Source: Rachycentron canadum
Taxonomy: Eukaryota > Chordata > Actinopteri > Carangiformes > Rachycentridae
Direction of reading: 5' to 3'
DNA: 64,000 bases
Assembly (NCBI GenBank): GCA_038496675.1
Contig: CM076669.1
Location: forward strand, 13,970,711 to 14,034,710
Part shown: positions 13,201 to 25,000 of the stretch, in pieces
Layout of the letters: every line of letters starts with the position of its first letter
Numbering within the stretch: the stretch's first letter is position 1
Notes under the pieces: model-generated
The model's input: only the letters and a program-made list of their open reading frames with translations
What the model was told of the DNA's origin: nothing
Databases searched by the model: none
Position numbers and translations under genes: made by a program

Positions 13201-16200
13201 AGTTAAAGCTTTCTATTTTATTTATATTTTTTTATTTCTGCAGCCTTGAATTTATCCCAGACAGTCAAAGCTAACAGAGCAGTTGAGGGCACAGGGACAT
13301 TTCCAGGTTGTGTACCTGACTGGCTGCCCTGAGCTAGGTGCTTCTTCAGCTGCAGAGCCCCAGGTGTTGGCATCGACATCAGGCTCTTGAATTCGTTTGA
13401 ACAACCTGAAACTTCACCAGACTGCATGCCTGTATACACACACACACAGACACACACAGACACACACATCAAAGCAGAGAAAATTAACTGTGGATACTTA
13501 TCTCATCTGTAAAACTGAATTATTCAAATGTCTTTCATTCAAAAAAGAGAACTGGACGAAATCACATTCTCAGCTCAACACAACCTGAGTCCTGTTTTTT
13601 TAGCCTAAATTTGTTTACATTTTGACAAAATACACTGAATTAACAAAGAGTAGTTGATGTTTGTAATGTTCCCATGGATGTACAGACGTTCGCTTGAATA
13701 CTGAGGAAAACCAGTTAGATGAAACCTCAGACTATTTGTTACCTCACATGTGTTTATTGGCTTTCTGTTTGTTTGTTTGCAGAATTATGCAAAAAATAAT
13801 GAACTGATTTGCACTGAACTTGTCAGAGGGATGTTTCATGGTCCAGGGAAGAAACCTTTGGATTTGGGGGCTGATGACTATGAATTTGAATCATTTCCTC
13901 TGAAGTCTGGTGATGACAGTGGCTTTGGCAGAGGTCTGTGCTCTGAGTGCCTAGTTTTAGATTAATGATGTGTTGACATGTGTTGTCAACATTGTGCTTC
14001 TTCCTCTTAACGTCAACATTAAAAATGGAGCTGAAACTGTTACATTTCTCAGCAGCTTCATATTTTGAGCAGATTTCTGGATGTTGTTAATGTTGAGTGA
14101 TAAATAAAAGTGACACTGAACCAAAAAAAAAAACCAAGTGTTTCATGTCTGTTCATTCTGACTCAGAGTGGGAAAGCATCTTCTCATGTTGCAACAATCC
14201 AACATTAAGAGGTTTAAACCTTAACCTGCCACCATGAGTGTGTCTGTTGACCTTGTCTGCCTCTGTTCAATTCTCAGTTTGAAAACAACAACACATCAGG
14301 TGTACTAAGAGACTGACTGACCTGTAAATGTTTGTGTGTGTTCCTGTGTGTGTGTGTTTTTTACCGAGCCTCTTGGCCTGGTCAACCAGCTGAGCCGAGC
14401 CTCTCACAAAGAGCTTGTCAAGGGTTTTCTGGGTGGGTTTGTTGGGTTTGGTTGCCGTTCTGTAACACACAGAGCAGTTACTGAAAATGTCCGTCAGCTG
14501 AGATTCTGGACTGTCTTCCTGGCCCTGGAAGTTGCACTTAGCTCGACTCCAACACACATTGTGAAAGTGCAAATGCAGCTTCAGCCAGAATCTAAACTCA
14601 GAGCTTGTAGAGCTGCTACACTTTCAGTTCCTACACAGGAGCTTTTAAAATCACTGCAACAATTATTATTAATTCCATTAATGATTATAAGCTGTTAATT
14701 AAAGGAAAGATTTGTAGTAAACACAAAACTGATGTGTCTAACATCACTCACAGTGACGCAGCGCAGGCAGCTGAGGAAACGCCGCCGTAGTAGAAGCCGT
14801 CCTGACACAGCCGCTCTCTCAGGCCGCTGCCCTTTAGTTTCACCTTGTTGGGAGCTTTTCCAGAGAACGACGACTGCAGCTCGGCCCTCTTTGAGCTCAT
14901 CTTCTTATACTGGGCCTTGACATGATACTGGCAGAACTGGCACTCATACTGGAAACAACCACAGGAGGAAGATGTGTGTTGTTAATTTAGGGGAATGATG
15001 ATGAAACAGCAGCTGCAAATGTGAATGACACAGACAGAGCTTAGAGAGGGTGGACCCACCAAGTTGACAATCTGAGAGCAGGGCTCTCCGTTCTTCTTCA
15101 TGGCTTTGCAGGTGCCGTAGTCCTGAGCTTCACCCATCAGCAGCACCTTCTGCGGGTGATCCACCGTCAGGCTGACCTGCACATATTCAACACAAACTTT
15201 TATTTTCAATGATGGGAATCAAAAACAAGTGAATATTAATTAGAGCAGAGTAAAGATGTCACAAAGAGAAAATTTGTTTTTTTTGTCTTTTTTTCTGCAG
15301 TCTCTGACACTGGAGTTGAAGAAAGGACATCACTGTCAAGATTTAGCAGCTGTTTTAAGGATCCCTTAAATTTAAGACCTGAGCTCTACAATGAGCAGAC
15401 ATTTACCAGGTAAAATATATTCAGGCATGGTTTATAAGACATGTTTGATGCTGTTGTGCTGCACTCTCTTCTTACTGACCAAACCACATACTAATTCAAA
15501 TCTATCTGCAAAAAGTATCAACAGTTACACTGTGTTGGCTCCCTCCACCAAGAACGTTGTTTTCACCCAGGTCTCTTTGTTTGTTTTATGTAAAAGAAAT
15601 AATGAACCCATTTGCTCCAGACTTGGTGGAGGGATATTTCATGGTCCAGAGAAGAACCCATTAAATTTTGGGGCTAATGTGTATCATTTGCTATGAATCA
15701 GAATTTTTTTCCTCTGAAGTCTGGTGTATGATGTTTGACAGTAGCTCTGGCTAAAGTCTGTGCTTGTCTAGTTTTATAGATCACTGATGTTTTGACAAAC
15801 ATGTTGCTTTTCTTCCTCGTAAATACAAAATCTGGATTTCAATATTAAAACTGGAGCTGGAACAATCCATGGAAAAAATAATCAAAAATAATCAGCTATT
15901 TTTATGGTTGATTTAAATTCTTTTTTTTGTGTTTTATATCACTGCCAACTCTGTAATCCTGGTTTTTGAATGTAGATGGAAAATAAGTCACCTGAGCATC
16001 AGAAATTGAATTTATGGACCAAACTATTAATTATTGAAGAAATAATTTGCAGATCAACCTCAAAACTGAAAACAAGAAGCATGAAACATGAAGCATCACA
16101 ACAACAAAAGGAGAACTAAAAACATTCAACCCAGCTGGTCTGGAGTGGTTTCCAATGCACCTAGACTAGTGGGCAGACTGGTTCAAGTTTAAAAAAAAAA

Positions 16201-19154
16201 AAAAAAAAACTGATCATCCCAGTAAAGCAGGATTTGATTTGTTGGTAAGAAACACAAAGTTCCTCCTGAAAGACCAGACTGCAACTGTTTCTCTACTCTG
16301 AACAAAAACCACACTCAGTGGGTGGTAAGTGTGTGTGTGTGTGTGTATGTGTGTCCTTGCCACCAGTCTGTCATGCGATGCTGACACCAGTGACCTGACT
16401 GGGTGTTTGCACTGAAACCACCAGTCTGTCTCCAGCTTTAACCAACCAGGCTTCAGTTACCACAAAGAAAAAAAAAAAACTTTAAAAAGATTCAGTAAAA
16501 CAAAAATAAAACACAAGTGTCGCTTCACGCTAAGTGAAAGCTGTTCATTTTTAACAAAAACAAAATAAAACCAACAAGCTGACCTGGAAATACACAAAGT
16601 GGTGAAGTCCAGCTGTTTGCAGCATCACTTGGAAAATAATAAATGAACAAATGCGGGGATTTTACTGGTGCTCAAATCTGCTCCGTCTTTGATTATAGTT
16701 CAATTAAATGCTGTAATTTTCGTCCCAGTTTACTTTAAGATCCAGGTCTTATAGTTAACAGACAGAATAACCGCACAGCTGTTCACATGTTGCTGTGTCT
16801 GGACAACAACCAGTAGACAAGCTGCCGGCTCTTCTGAGGACTGAGCTTTTTAAAAACCACAAAAAGAGATGATCTTTATATTAAAATATAATTTCCTTTC
16901 CTTGTGTATTGGTATTTTTTTTAAAGGGGTACAGACTCCTGTGTATTCTAAATAGAAAATATTTAATTGTGTTCTTTGGTTGCTTAACTAAATTGGCTGA
17001 GAGTCAGAAGTAAAATTCAAATTGAAAGTCCCTCCTTTTGTCGATCTTAAAATGTCTCAGATTTAAATGTGAGAAACAGCGGCAACATTGAGCTGATGAG
17101 AGACTGAAACCTCCCGATGGCATGAACAAGAGACGGCCGAGACTCACCCCATCATATCCATCCTTCTGCTTCATGGGGTTTGGGTTGAGAAGTCCAATAA
17201 CGGTACCAGGCTCTGTCTTCCAGTGCTCTTTGTGGACTTCACCAAACAGCAACAGAGACACAAACACTTCCAGGTTATGGAGGTCATTCAGCTTCCAGAT
17301 GCTGAAGGTTTTCCCCTGTGGAGAAGAAGTGTTCAGTCAGGCTGACGGTTCAACATTTGAAGATTTGTTAAGTGAAATACTAATACTGCTGTTTCTGGGA
17401 CCTGGTGCCACCTTGTATATGATGAAATAACACGTGAATGTTGTAAAGTTCACAAAGTTATAAAGTTAGCTAAAGTATAAGCAAAACAGATTTCACATTC
17501 ATTCTAACATTAAAATACTGATTATATTTGTTTTTGTAGAGTTCTACTAAGTGTTAACATAGAGTTACAGTCCACACTGGGAGGTTTGATCATAGACCTA
17601 CACTGCTGCTGCTTTGTGGTGTGGCCTTGTTAACCAACACCGCAAAGGTCACCCAGTCACTGTCTTCCAGTTTCTCCCGAGCCAAACGCTCCGGCACCTG
17701 TGACAGGCGGATCAGACGGCGGTCAGCCATCTTGCGGTCCATCTCGCTGGAGGAAACCCGCGGTTTTCTAAAATTAAGACATAAAAAACATAAAGCCTGA
17801 TTCAGATGGAAAAGCCTAGACTTCCATGTAGATAAATCAATCACATAATTTCTGTGTCCTGACCTGAGCCGCAGGCCTGAGTATTTCTCAACAGCCACAT
17901 CTTTAGGAGGCGGAGGAAGAGAAGAAGGTTTAGGCTGTCCTGCTGGAGCAGCTGTTGCAGGTCTGGTGTGGGAGGCTGGAGGTGAACGCAGAGGATTGGA
18001 AACCGAACTACTGCTCTCTACTGGCTGGAAGGAGCTGCCGATCTTTATCTCCACCAGTGGCCCCCTGTTTTCTGATGGAGAAACAGTGAAGAAAATACAC
18101 TCAGTTAACTGTTTGCACAGCATTACACATGTTTGTGAACAGATGGTGTGAAGATGTGTTTTACCTGGTGATGTGCTGGGTTTGGGTTGGTGAGCTACCC
18201 TGGGTTTGCGTTTGAAGGAGTCAGCATTATTCAGCTGGTCAGAAAAGTCAGAGGACTCCTGGAGTTTCACACCTCCCTGGACCAGAGCGGATGAAGACGC
18301 AACTGCTGCCAGAAGACAAGGAAAACAGCAGCACAATCAACTTCTGTTCCCCTTTTGTTGTCAAGTATTTATTTTGTACTTTATGTGTAAAATTAAACAG
18401 CAAAAAGTTGCCACTGAACAACAAATTGTTCACCTGTTTGTGTCTTCTTCTTCTGTGTGGTAGCTGCTGGTTTGGCCTGGGTCACTTTGGAGGTCAGCTG
18501 ACGGGGAGGCATTGGTTTGGGGGTCACAGGTTTGGGAGTAGCTAAGCTTTCTGTAGTCTTGACTGGAGTGGATGTTGGGGTGGAAACCTTCTGACTTGCC
18601 TCCAGCTGCTGCTGCAACCTCTGCATCTGCTTCTGCATCTGCCTGAGCTCCTCTGAAGAAATAAGTGATGAACGCGTGGTGAACACAGACCCAGCAAACA
18701 ACACTGAACTGAACTAAATTAGTTTGTACATCAACTAGTAGCAGACATAAGAAGAGACTACTGAGACCCAAACCTTGTAAATCCTCCTTGGACTGGTTCA
18801 GGCTCTCACTGGCTTCTCCCCCTCTTGCTTTTCCTTTAGTGTCTTTCTCCTCTTTATTAATGTCATTCACATCTCCAAAGAGATCTGACACTGTGTCCTC
18901 TGTCTCTCCATTTCGCCCTTCCTCATTGATGCCTTCTTTGTACTCCTCCTCATCGTTGTCATCATCAAACAGGGCGTCCAAGTCGTCTGCCTGCTCCTGA
19001 CTGTCCTGTTCTTCCTCGACACCCTCGCTCTCTGCCAGCAACGCCGTCAAAATGTCCAGACCATCCTCACCTGGGCAGATTATTAGTTTTAATGATGTAT
19101 TCCTATTAACTATTAAAGATTATATGTTTGAAATCTTCTATACTCACTGTCCAT
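10241..19154 (-). CDS. mcm10: Minichromosome maintenance 10 replication initiation factor
   Basis: Replication-fork protein that binds CMG helicase, DNA and polymerase alpha (family knowledge). Coding exons, 5' to 3' (plus coordinates): 19148-19154, 18774-19070, 18434-18652, 18165-18302, 17864-18071, 17602-17767, 17148-17315, 15060-15176, 14752-14948, 14365-14459, 13316-13429, 12618-13100, 11921-12051, 11665-11778, 10638-10783, 10446-10488, 10241-10324. Phases join without error to 908 aa (human about 875). The N-terminus is acidic (LDALFDDDNDEEE), then a coiled coil (EELRQMQKQMQRLQQQLEA, about 102-120). The OB-fold starts at KPRVSSSEMDRKM (about 290) and runs to GTCKAMKKNGEPC and the zinc finger YECQFCQYH (about 440). 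The 483-nt exon encodes a Lys/Arg-rich linker. The C-terminus carries the paired zinc motif (MKCRAVSC, FFKCPCG, HCSNCGLFKWERDG) and ends LPRGEEQGKFLNSMK. The start codon has A at -3 and G at +4. The first intron splits codon 3. Confidence 0.97.
12185..12320. repeat. Decayed interspersed repeat fragment
   Basis: The block from 'cctttattagatgatatagtggcagagacagacag' (about 12222) to 'gatatgcacactaaccattcagctatcaggctacc' resembles, from memory, a common fish repeat with a tRNA-like segment. Only one copy is present here, so the call rests on recall rather than on an internal match. Confidence 0.3.
13430..13468. repeat. TG-rich tract at an MCM10 splice acceptor
   Basis: On the minus strand, the acceptor of the exon at 13316-13429 is preceded by TG/TC dinucleotides for about 35 bases up to TATACAG, so no ordinary pyrimidine tract is present. 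Confidence 0.75.
13777..14060 (+). mobile_element. Interspersed repeat D, copy 1 (MCM10 intron)
   Basis: It aligns collinearly with 15583-15865. Shared landmarks are 'tttcatggtccag' (13836-13848), 'tttcctctgaagtctggtg' (about 13893-13911), 'gtctgtgct' followed by 'ctagtttta', and the end block 'attaaaaatggagctgaaact'. The plus frame stays open for about 56 codons from NNELICTELVRGMFHGPGKK. From memory this resembles an old repeat found in many vertebrate genomes. Function unknown. Confidence 0.7.
15583..15865 (+). mobile_element. Interspersed repeat D, copy 2 (MCM10 intron)
   Basis: Second copy of repeat D, same orientation, in the neighbouring long intron (15177-17147). The matching frame reads NNEPICSRLGGGIFHGPEKN and stops after about 32 codons. 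It ends with 'attaaaactggagctggaac', as copy 1 does. Confidence 0.7.
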
Positions 19155-20560
19155 GTTTGTGATGTTAATGGTGGAGCTGATTTCAGATGACCTGGTGACC
19201 TGCAGAGAGGCAGAATGATAGTGGGAATAAAGGAACGACTAATTCAGCAGCTCTTTTAGATGAAATGAATTTATCTTTAGAAAAAAAAGAAAGACATTTG
19301 AATACTTTACGTGTTTCACTGGACTGACTAAGCTGAGACACAATTAGAGTTAAATGCTTTGGTGGTGAGCTATGTCATTTCATGCACAACAGTGGGTGCT
19401 TTGCACAGGCAGCAGTAGCAGACCACTGGTGGTGACACAGCAGATTTTTTTGGCACAATATGTACAGCTAATAATCGAAGGACAAGGTTAAAAGGTTCAT
19501 CATGGACCTACCAACGAAGGAGGCAAGAAACTGATCTGTGGGGAAAATGTCAGATTCACCAATTTATCATAAATTCTTTTTTCATTAATTGTACTGTTGT
19601 GAAACAGAGTTAAACTACTGCATAAAGCAGTATCACTGCTAAATTAGTGACTATATTTTTCTCTAAACCATTCATTAGATTTCGTTCACATCATGTGTTT
19701 GAGGCTCTTCTTGTAGTCGACAGAAGATTTTACAGTCTCACTTATCTTATTTGCATTTTAGCATTTTTATATCACAACAAACATTTTTTTAATAAAACAA
19801 ACAATTTTACAGTGTTCAACACACATGTTGTGGATTATTTATCTTTTCTTTTACCATCACCTTAATCAAATTCCTGTTTTCTAGTATTTCACCCAAACAT
19901 TACACTGGATTATAGAATACAATCTTATAACACACTGACCACAGTTCAAGTCCTATTTTCTTTGAGCATCTTCCAATCGATAAAATAAACATTGTTTATT
20001 AGGATTAGTCTTTTCTGAGAGAAATGTCATTTACATTGAAATAAGTCTCGTCGCTGTTGCAGGTTGTTGGTGTAACCACATTTCACAGAGCTCAGCACCC
20101 AGTGAGTGACAAGCTGCTATTTGTAGTTATCTCCCTGTACATCAGCACCATATATACTGACTACCACGGTACTGCTGTGTGCATCTGTGCAGGTAAAACG
20201 CCTACAGTGTCTCTATTGGAAAGAGATTTCCATCCCGATTGTCAGAGATGAGTAAATCATTGGATTAGCGTCATCCTGCTGTAACCAGTCCCAGGTGAGG
20301 CCATGACCTGGTCCATTTAAACCAGCACACATTTAACATGACTGAAATCATTCGTGCCAACATTTGGGAAGATTCATACATACATTATACATACATTTTT
20401 ATTCCGTGAATATCATTAAACTCGTTAAATTTATGCATTTATGATGAATTTATCATGAAAGAGCAAACCTACCTCAGATCCAAGTTGTTCAGTTTTGGGT
20501 CCTTTTCCGACTCTAATGTAACTTAGACGGACTTTCTAACCTCGTCCAGTCCGTTAATAT
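19155..20560 (-). promoter_or_regulatory. MCM10 5' non-coding exons and promoter region
   Basis: The start-codon exon extends 5' through 19155-19199 as untranslated sequence, to a CTGCAG acceptor (plus 19200-19205). About 1.27 kb upstream, minus-strand sequence ending GGATCTGAG followed by GTAGGT (exon edge at plus 20473) is a good donor for a non-coding first exon. The transcription start is not visible; I place it roughly near 20560. A TGGCGC element near 20683 could be an E2F-type site, fitting a replication gene, but this is weak. Confidence 0.5.
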
Positions 20561-22085
20561 GACTCTTACCGCCCAGTCATTAACATTACATGTAACTATG
20601 TCTCATTGCTTCAGTTTGATTTCAGAAGAAGGAAACATTATTGTCCTTTACAACCTGAACTCAGAGCGAGGGAAATCCGAACTGGCGCTAAACGAAGGAC
20701 CCTGCTGTGTTGTCAAAGAGCTGTTAGGTGTCCACCGAGCTGCCCAACTAAAAAAAAAAGAGGCGTCTGTGCCGTAACCTCGCTTTTTAACTAAAATCTG
20801 AAGAATGGATTTCAACGAACTACACATTGATGAGAAATAAAATAAATTAATCCACAAAAATTCCTGCTCTTCTTGATTGTGTTGTGATTTTTCCCCCACG
20901 GCGAAATCAGGAGCCTAAAAGGTCTGTTTACACAGGGCTCTGGGTTGTGGGATTTGATTTGCCCTGAGACTTACCTCCCAGGAAAACCTTCCTCTTGGTG
21001 GTTAGGACAGATGTACCCTACTCGCCTGGGTTGACCAACTCAACTATACCCTGAATAGCATCGTTAAAGCCCTTAACTATCAATAACTTCACTTATTTAA
21101 TGAGTGGTTGTTTGTAACCCTATAAAGTAACTCAAATGGGCTGACACACATCACTATGTCCAGGTTCAATTTAGGTTAATTTTATCTTCATTATATAAAA
21201 TGTTGCCCCTAATTTAAATATCTTCAAAAAGAAACTTCCATTTATTTTAATGTCGTGTGAATAAATGTAGACAGAATTCCACAATTTACTTTTATTGACA
21301 GAATTACAACAATGCATCAGAAGGTCTTTATCATCTACTGAACACAGAAACAGTTTGATGTCTGAGCCTTCGGCACATACACAAACCATACAAAGGCTGT
21401 CACAGTGAGGTTGATTAACAAGTTAAATATAGTAAGTTATAATATCCAGATATCATCTGCAGTGAAAATAAAATATATATCTTCATATTAAAGTGCCCAC
21501 ATGGTGCATGCTCCTTTTATTTATATCAACACCAGAAACCCATTTATGAGTTAAAGTTTCCTTTTTCCAAGCAAAAAATATAAAATTAATTTTAATTTGA
21601 TGAAGAAACCTCAAACAATTAAAAACAAATAGCCTTCAGCAACTAACTTGGTAAACAAACATACCAGAACTTGCACAGGCTCAACTTTGGTTGATTATTT
21701 AACGTGTGACGGGCAGACAGCACCAAACTGAATTCTTGTGAAAGGATTCATGCAGTTCCTGTTTTGATATTCCAGATTTGTTTGGCTTTGGGGAATTTCA
21801 TCTATAACGTGTTTTCATTCATCACAGCAACAATGTGCCAGGGGCCACAGGCTCAAACCTACAAGAGGACGTGTTCTATATTATTTTATTCCTATTCAAA
21901 ATGTAGTTTTCATTTGGTGGCATATTCCTGTGCACTTAAGTGTTCCCAATTTACAGTGAATGTTATTGATGTTGTAGGAGATTTGTGGAGGGTTGCCACT
22001 GGGATAAGGAAGGGTCAAAGCAGAGGAAGACACAGATTAAGGTGCTAATGCTGATGTTGTCGTAGATGCTTATAATGACAGAGGT
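20560..22085. other. MCM10/OPTN spacer with OPTN 3'UTR
   Basis: MCM10 and OPTN run head-to-tail on the minus strand. I see no coding exon. The right part should hold the OPTN 3'UTR; a minus-strand AATAAA lies at plus 21885-21890, about 200 bases past the stop. Confidence 0.5.
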
Positions 22086-25000
22086 CTAGTTGATGCAGTC
22101 CATGATGTGGATCTGCAGGGAGTCCAGGTCTGGCAGGATCTCGTTGCACTTGGGACAGGCGTGTTCAGGAATGTTTCCTTGATGCTGCCAGTCAGCACCT
22201 GTGAATCAGCGATATTAATCACAACCTGAACCTGCTCCATAGGTGTTTCAGTTACACTGAGCTAAGAGTCAGCTCTTCCTCAGAGATTGTGCTCCACAGC
22301 AACAATCACCAATAATATATCATAGGTTAATGCTATGCAGTTAATGTTTAAGTACCAGTCTCTCTGCTGGATATGTAAATAAGTATCTTTGTTGTGTTTA
22401 CAGATTGTGTTTACAGTTTTTATGCTGCGTTTAATGACCAATGATATCAATCAAAAATGCTGATCTATGTGAAGGATCAATCAGGGGACTTGTACACAGT
22501 CTGGGGAGAACATGCTCCCCTGTAAGGCTAAGCTCAGGGCAAAAAAAAATAAACAAAAAAAACCCTTGTACCTCTTCCAACCAGAGTTGCACTGGCTCCA
22601 TGTGGACTTCCTCCCAGTGTCAGATGTCTTCTCTGCATCTCGTTCAGTGACCGCCTGCAGAGAGAGACAAGGAAAGAAGCTTCATTGAATTAGAGCCACA
22701 CTGATAGACAGGATCAGGATAAGTGAGGTTCCCAGTCCTATGCACTGTAAGTCTTCTATTTGATTCCATACCGGCCCAGTGAGTCCATCTCCTCCTGTAG
22801 CTGGGTGTGCTGCTTCTTTACAAACTCCAGCTGAGCAGCCAGACGCTCCTTCTCCTCATGTAGTTTCTCTCTCGCTGCTCGCTCAGCATAGAAGTCTGAG
22901 GAGTAGACCTCCGCCTGCACAGAGTACAACAAAAAAAATATGATGACCACCTGGAAACTGAAGAGAGCCATGTGAACTTCTGATGCAAAAACACATGAGC
23001 ACTAAACATCACAACAAAACACTGACCTGAGCCTGGAACACAGAGATGGTCTCCAGCTCCTTCTCCTTCTGGAAGATCTCCTGCTTCATGTCATCAATCT
23101 TGCTCTGTTTTGAAGCCAAGGCCTCTTCAGCAGCAGTCAGTCGGTCCTGCAGCTCATCCACCACCTCCTTCTGCACCAGCTGAGACTGCAGCACCAGAGG
23201 GCAAACGTCAAACATGCCTGCAGCTCATGTGTTTACACCGTAGGCTGTGCCAGGGGCTTGTGGGGCATTTTTTTCCACTAAAGCCAGATTATACCTGTGT
23301 AGGAACCTTTGTGTTTTACAATGATCGGAGCAAAGCACTGATAGAAGGTAACCAAAGCCCTCTCCCCTCCCCTGAGGAGAGCTTCCTGTGAACAGCCTCT
23401 CATCTGATAATCAGCCACCAAACTGAAGCAAGTCAAGTAAACAGTGTTTACTCAATTTGTTGCTATTAAAGTCAACAGGTCATTTTGTATGTGACTAATT
23501 ATAAAGCATTAACACAATGTAAGAAGGTCCTGCTCATTAAAATGTGTCAGTCACACATATTGGTACGGTCACAGTCTCACTTTGTAAAAGATGATAATGA
23601 CTACAGCTCTCCTGGCCAGTCAGGATCCAACCTACAGTCTGCCTGTCTGTCTGCCTGTCTGTCTGCCTGCCTGCCTGCCTGCCTGCCCCTCCCCCCCTTA
23701 CCTGGATCCTAATCGGCTACGAGAGTCACCAGATGGTAGAGTCCCGCCTGAATACACAACACCGCCCTGTTTCTTCAGTGGCAACTGATAAATATCATTT
23801 GCTCTTATTTCAAATTCATTGGCTGGAATATTTGTTTTAAAAACTGCTTGAAGCATTTTGTTATATCTGCCATCAACTCTGGAAGATGCTAACTGCACTC
23901 TAATGTTGTCATTTTCTAATTCTGTTGATTTTTCCTATTGAATTCATCATGAAGTGAAGTGACATTTCAGTCACATCTGACTAGAATATGTTTATTTTAC
24001 ATTTTTTAAAACTTCATATTCACTTAATGGTCACTTTACTAACTACACCTGCAACATTAATCGCAACAACAGCTCAGCTGACAAAATAATAAAGCTCAGT
24101 CTTTGTTACCACAGTTAGAGATACTTATTTAACTACATTACTGCATTATATTGTGGTGTTTCTAATGTTGTCTGTACTCCCATTTACAAGCATGAGAACA
24201 TCAGAAACACATTTACAGTCCAGTGCAATGCCAACACTAATTGCAGCCTCATTTATAAACATGAAGTGTAATGAATACCTCAATAACAGCATTATAAACA
24301 CTGGACAAAACCCCAGATCTCAAATGAACCTTTATCTGTTCCTGATCCATATATACTACATGTTGTTTGGTGGAAATCAGGAAATGTTCTCATTCTACCA
24401 CATAGCATTACCTCTCTCTTTTTCTTCTCCTCTTTGAGCTCATTGTAGTCTTCAAACAGTTTGGTGTAGGCATCCTTCAGCTGGGCCAGGGTGTTTCTGT
24501 AGGGGAGGGAGGAAGGGAATTACCAGTGACTCAGTGTGTTTGTTAGTCAATATATATTCTAATCACTGCTGGGAAAAAGACTAATAGTGGCTTGAGGGCA
24601 AATGGGGGTTTCTAATGTATGGATGTCATATAGTATTTTCTGTGTGCACAACATGGAAGCTGTTGAAACATTTACTGAGTCAATAGTGAGTCAACACTGT
24701 CATTTTTCTTGAGAACCAAATCAGATGAGATTCAAACACATGCCCTGCTAATGTCTGGGTGTACTGTATCAGTGTGTGTCCTCTGACCTCTCCTCCCCGG
24801 CCTTTTTCTGCTCCATCTGGCTCTGGGCCTGCATGCTGTCCAGCTGCAGCTTCAGCCGGTCGTTCTCTGACTGAACGGCCTGTTTTTCCACCAGCTGAGA
24901 CTTAAGAGTCGCCACGTCTTGCTCCACCTCCCGGCATCTACACACAACAAAAGTCAGAATCATAATGTGATGCCAGATAAGTTTGAGTAATGTTCTTTCT

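Noticed and set aside
23641..23686. Regularly spaced short repeat units, considered as a CRISPR-like array
   Set aside because: A contiguous tetranucleotide microsatellite with no spacers, in a vertebrate intron.
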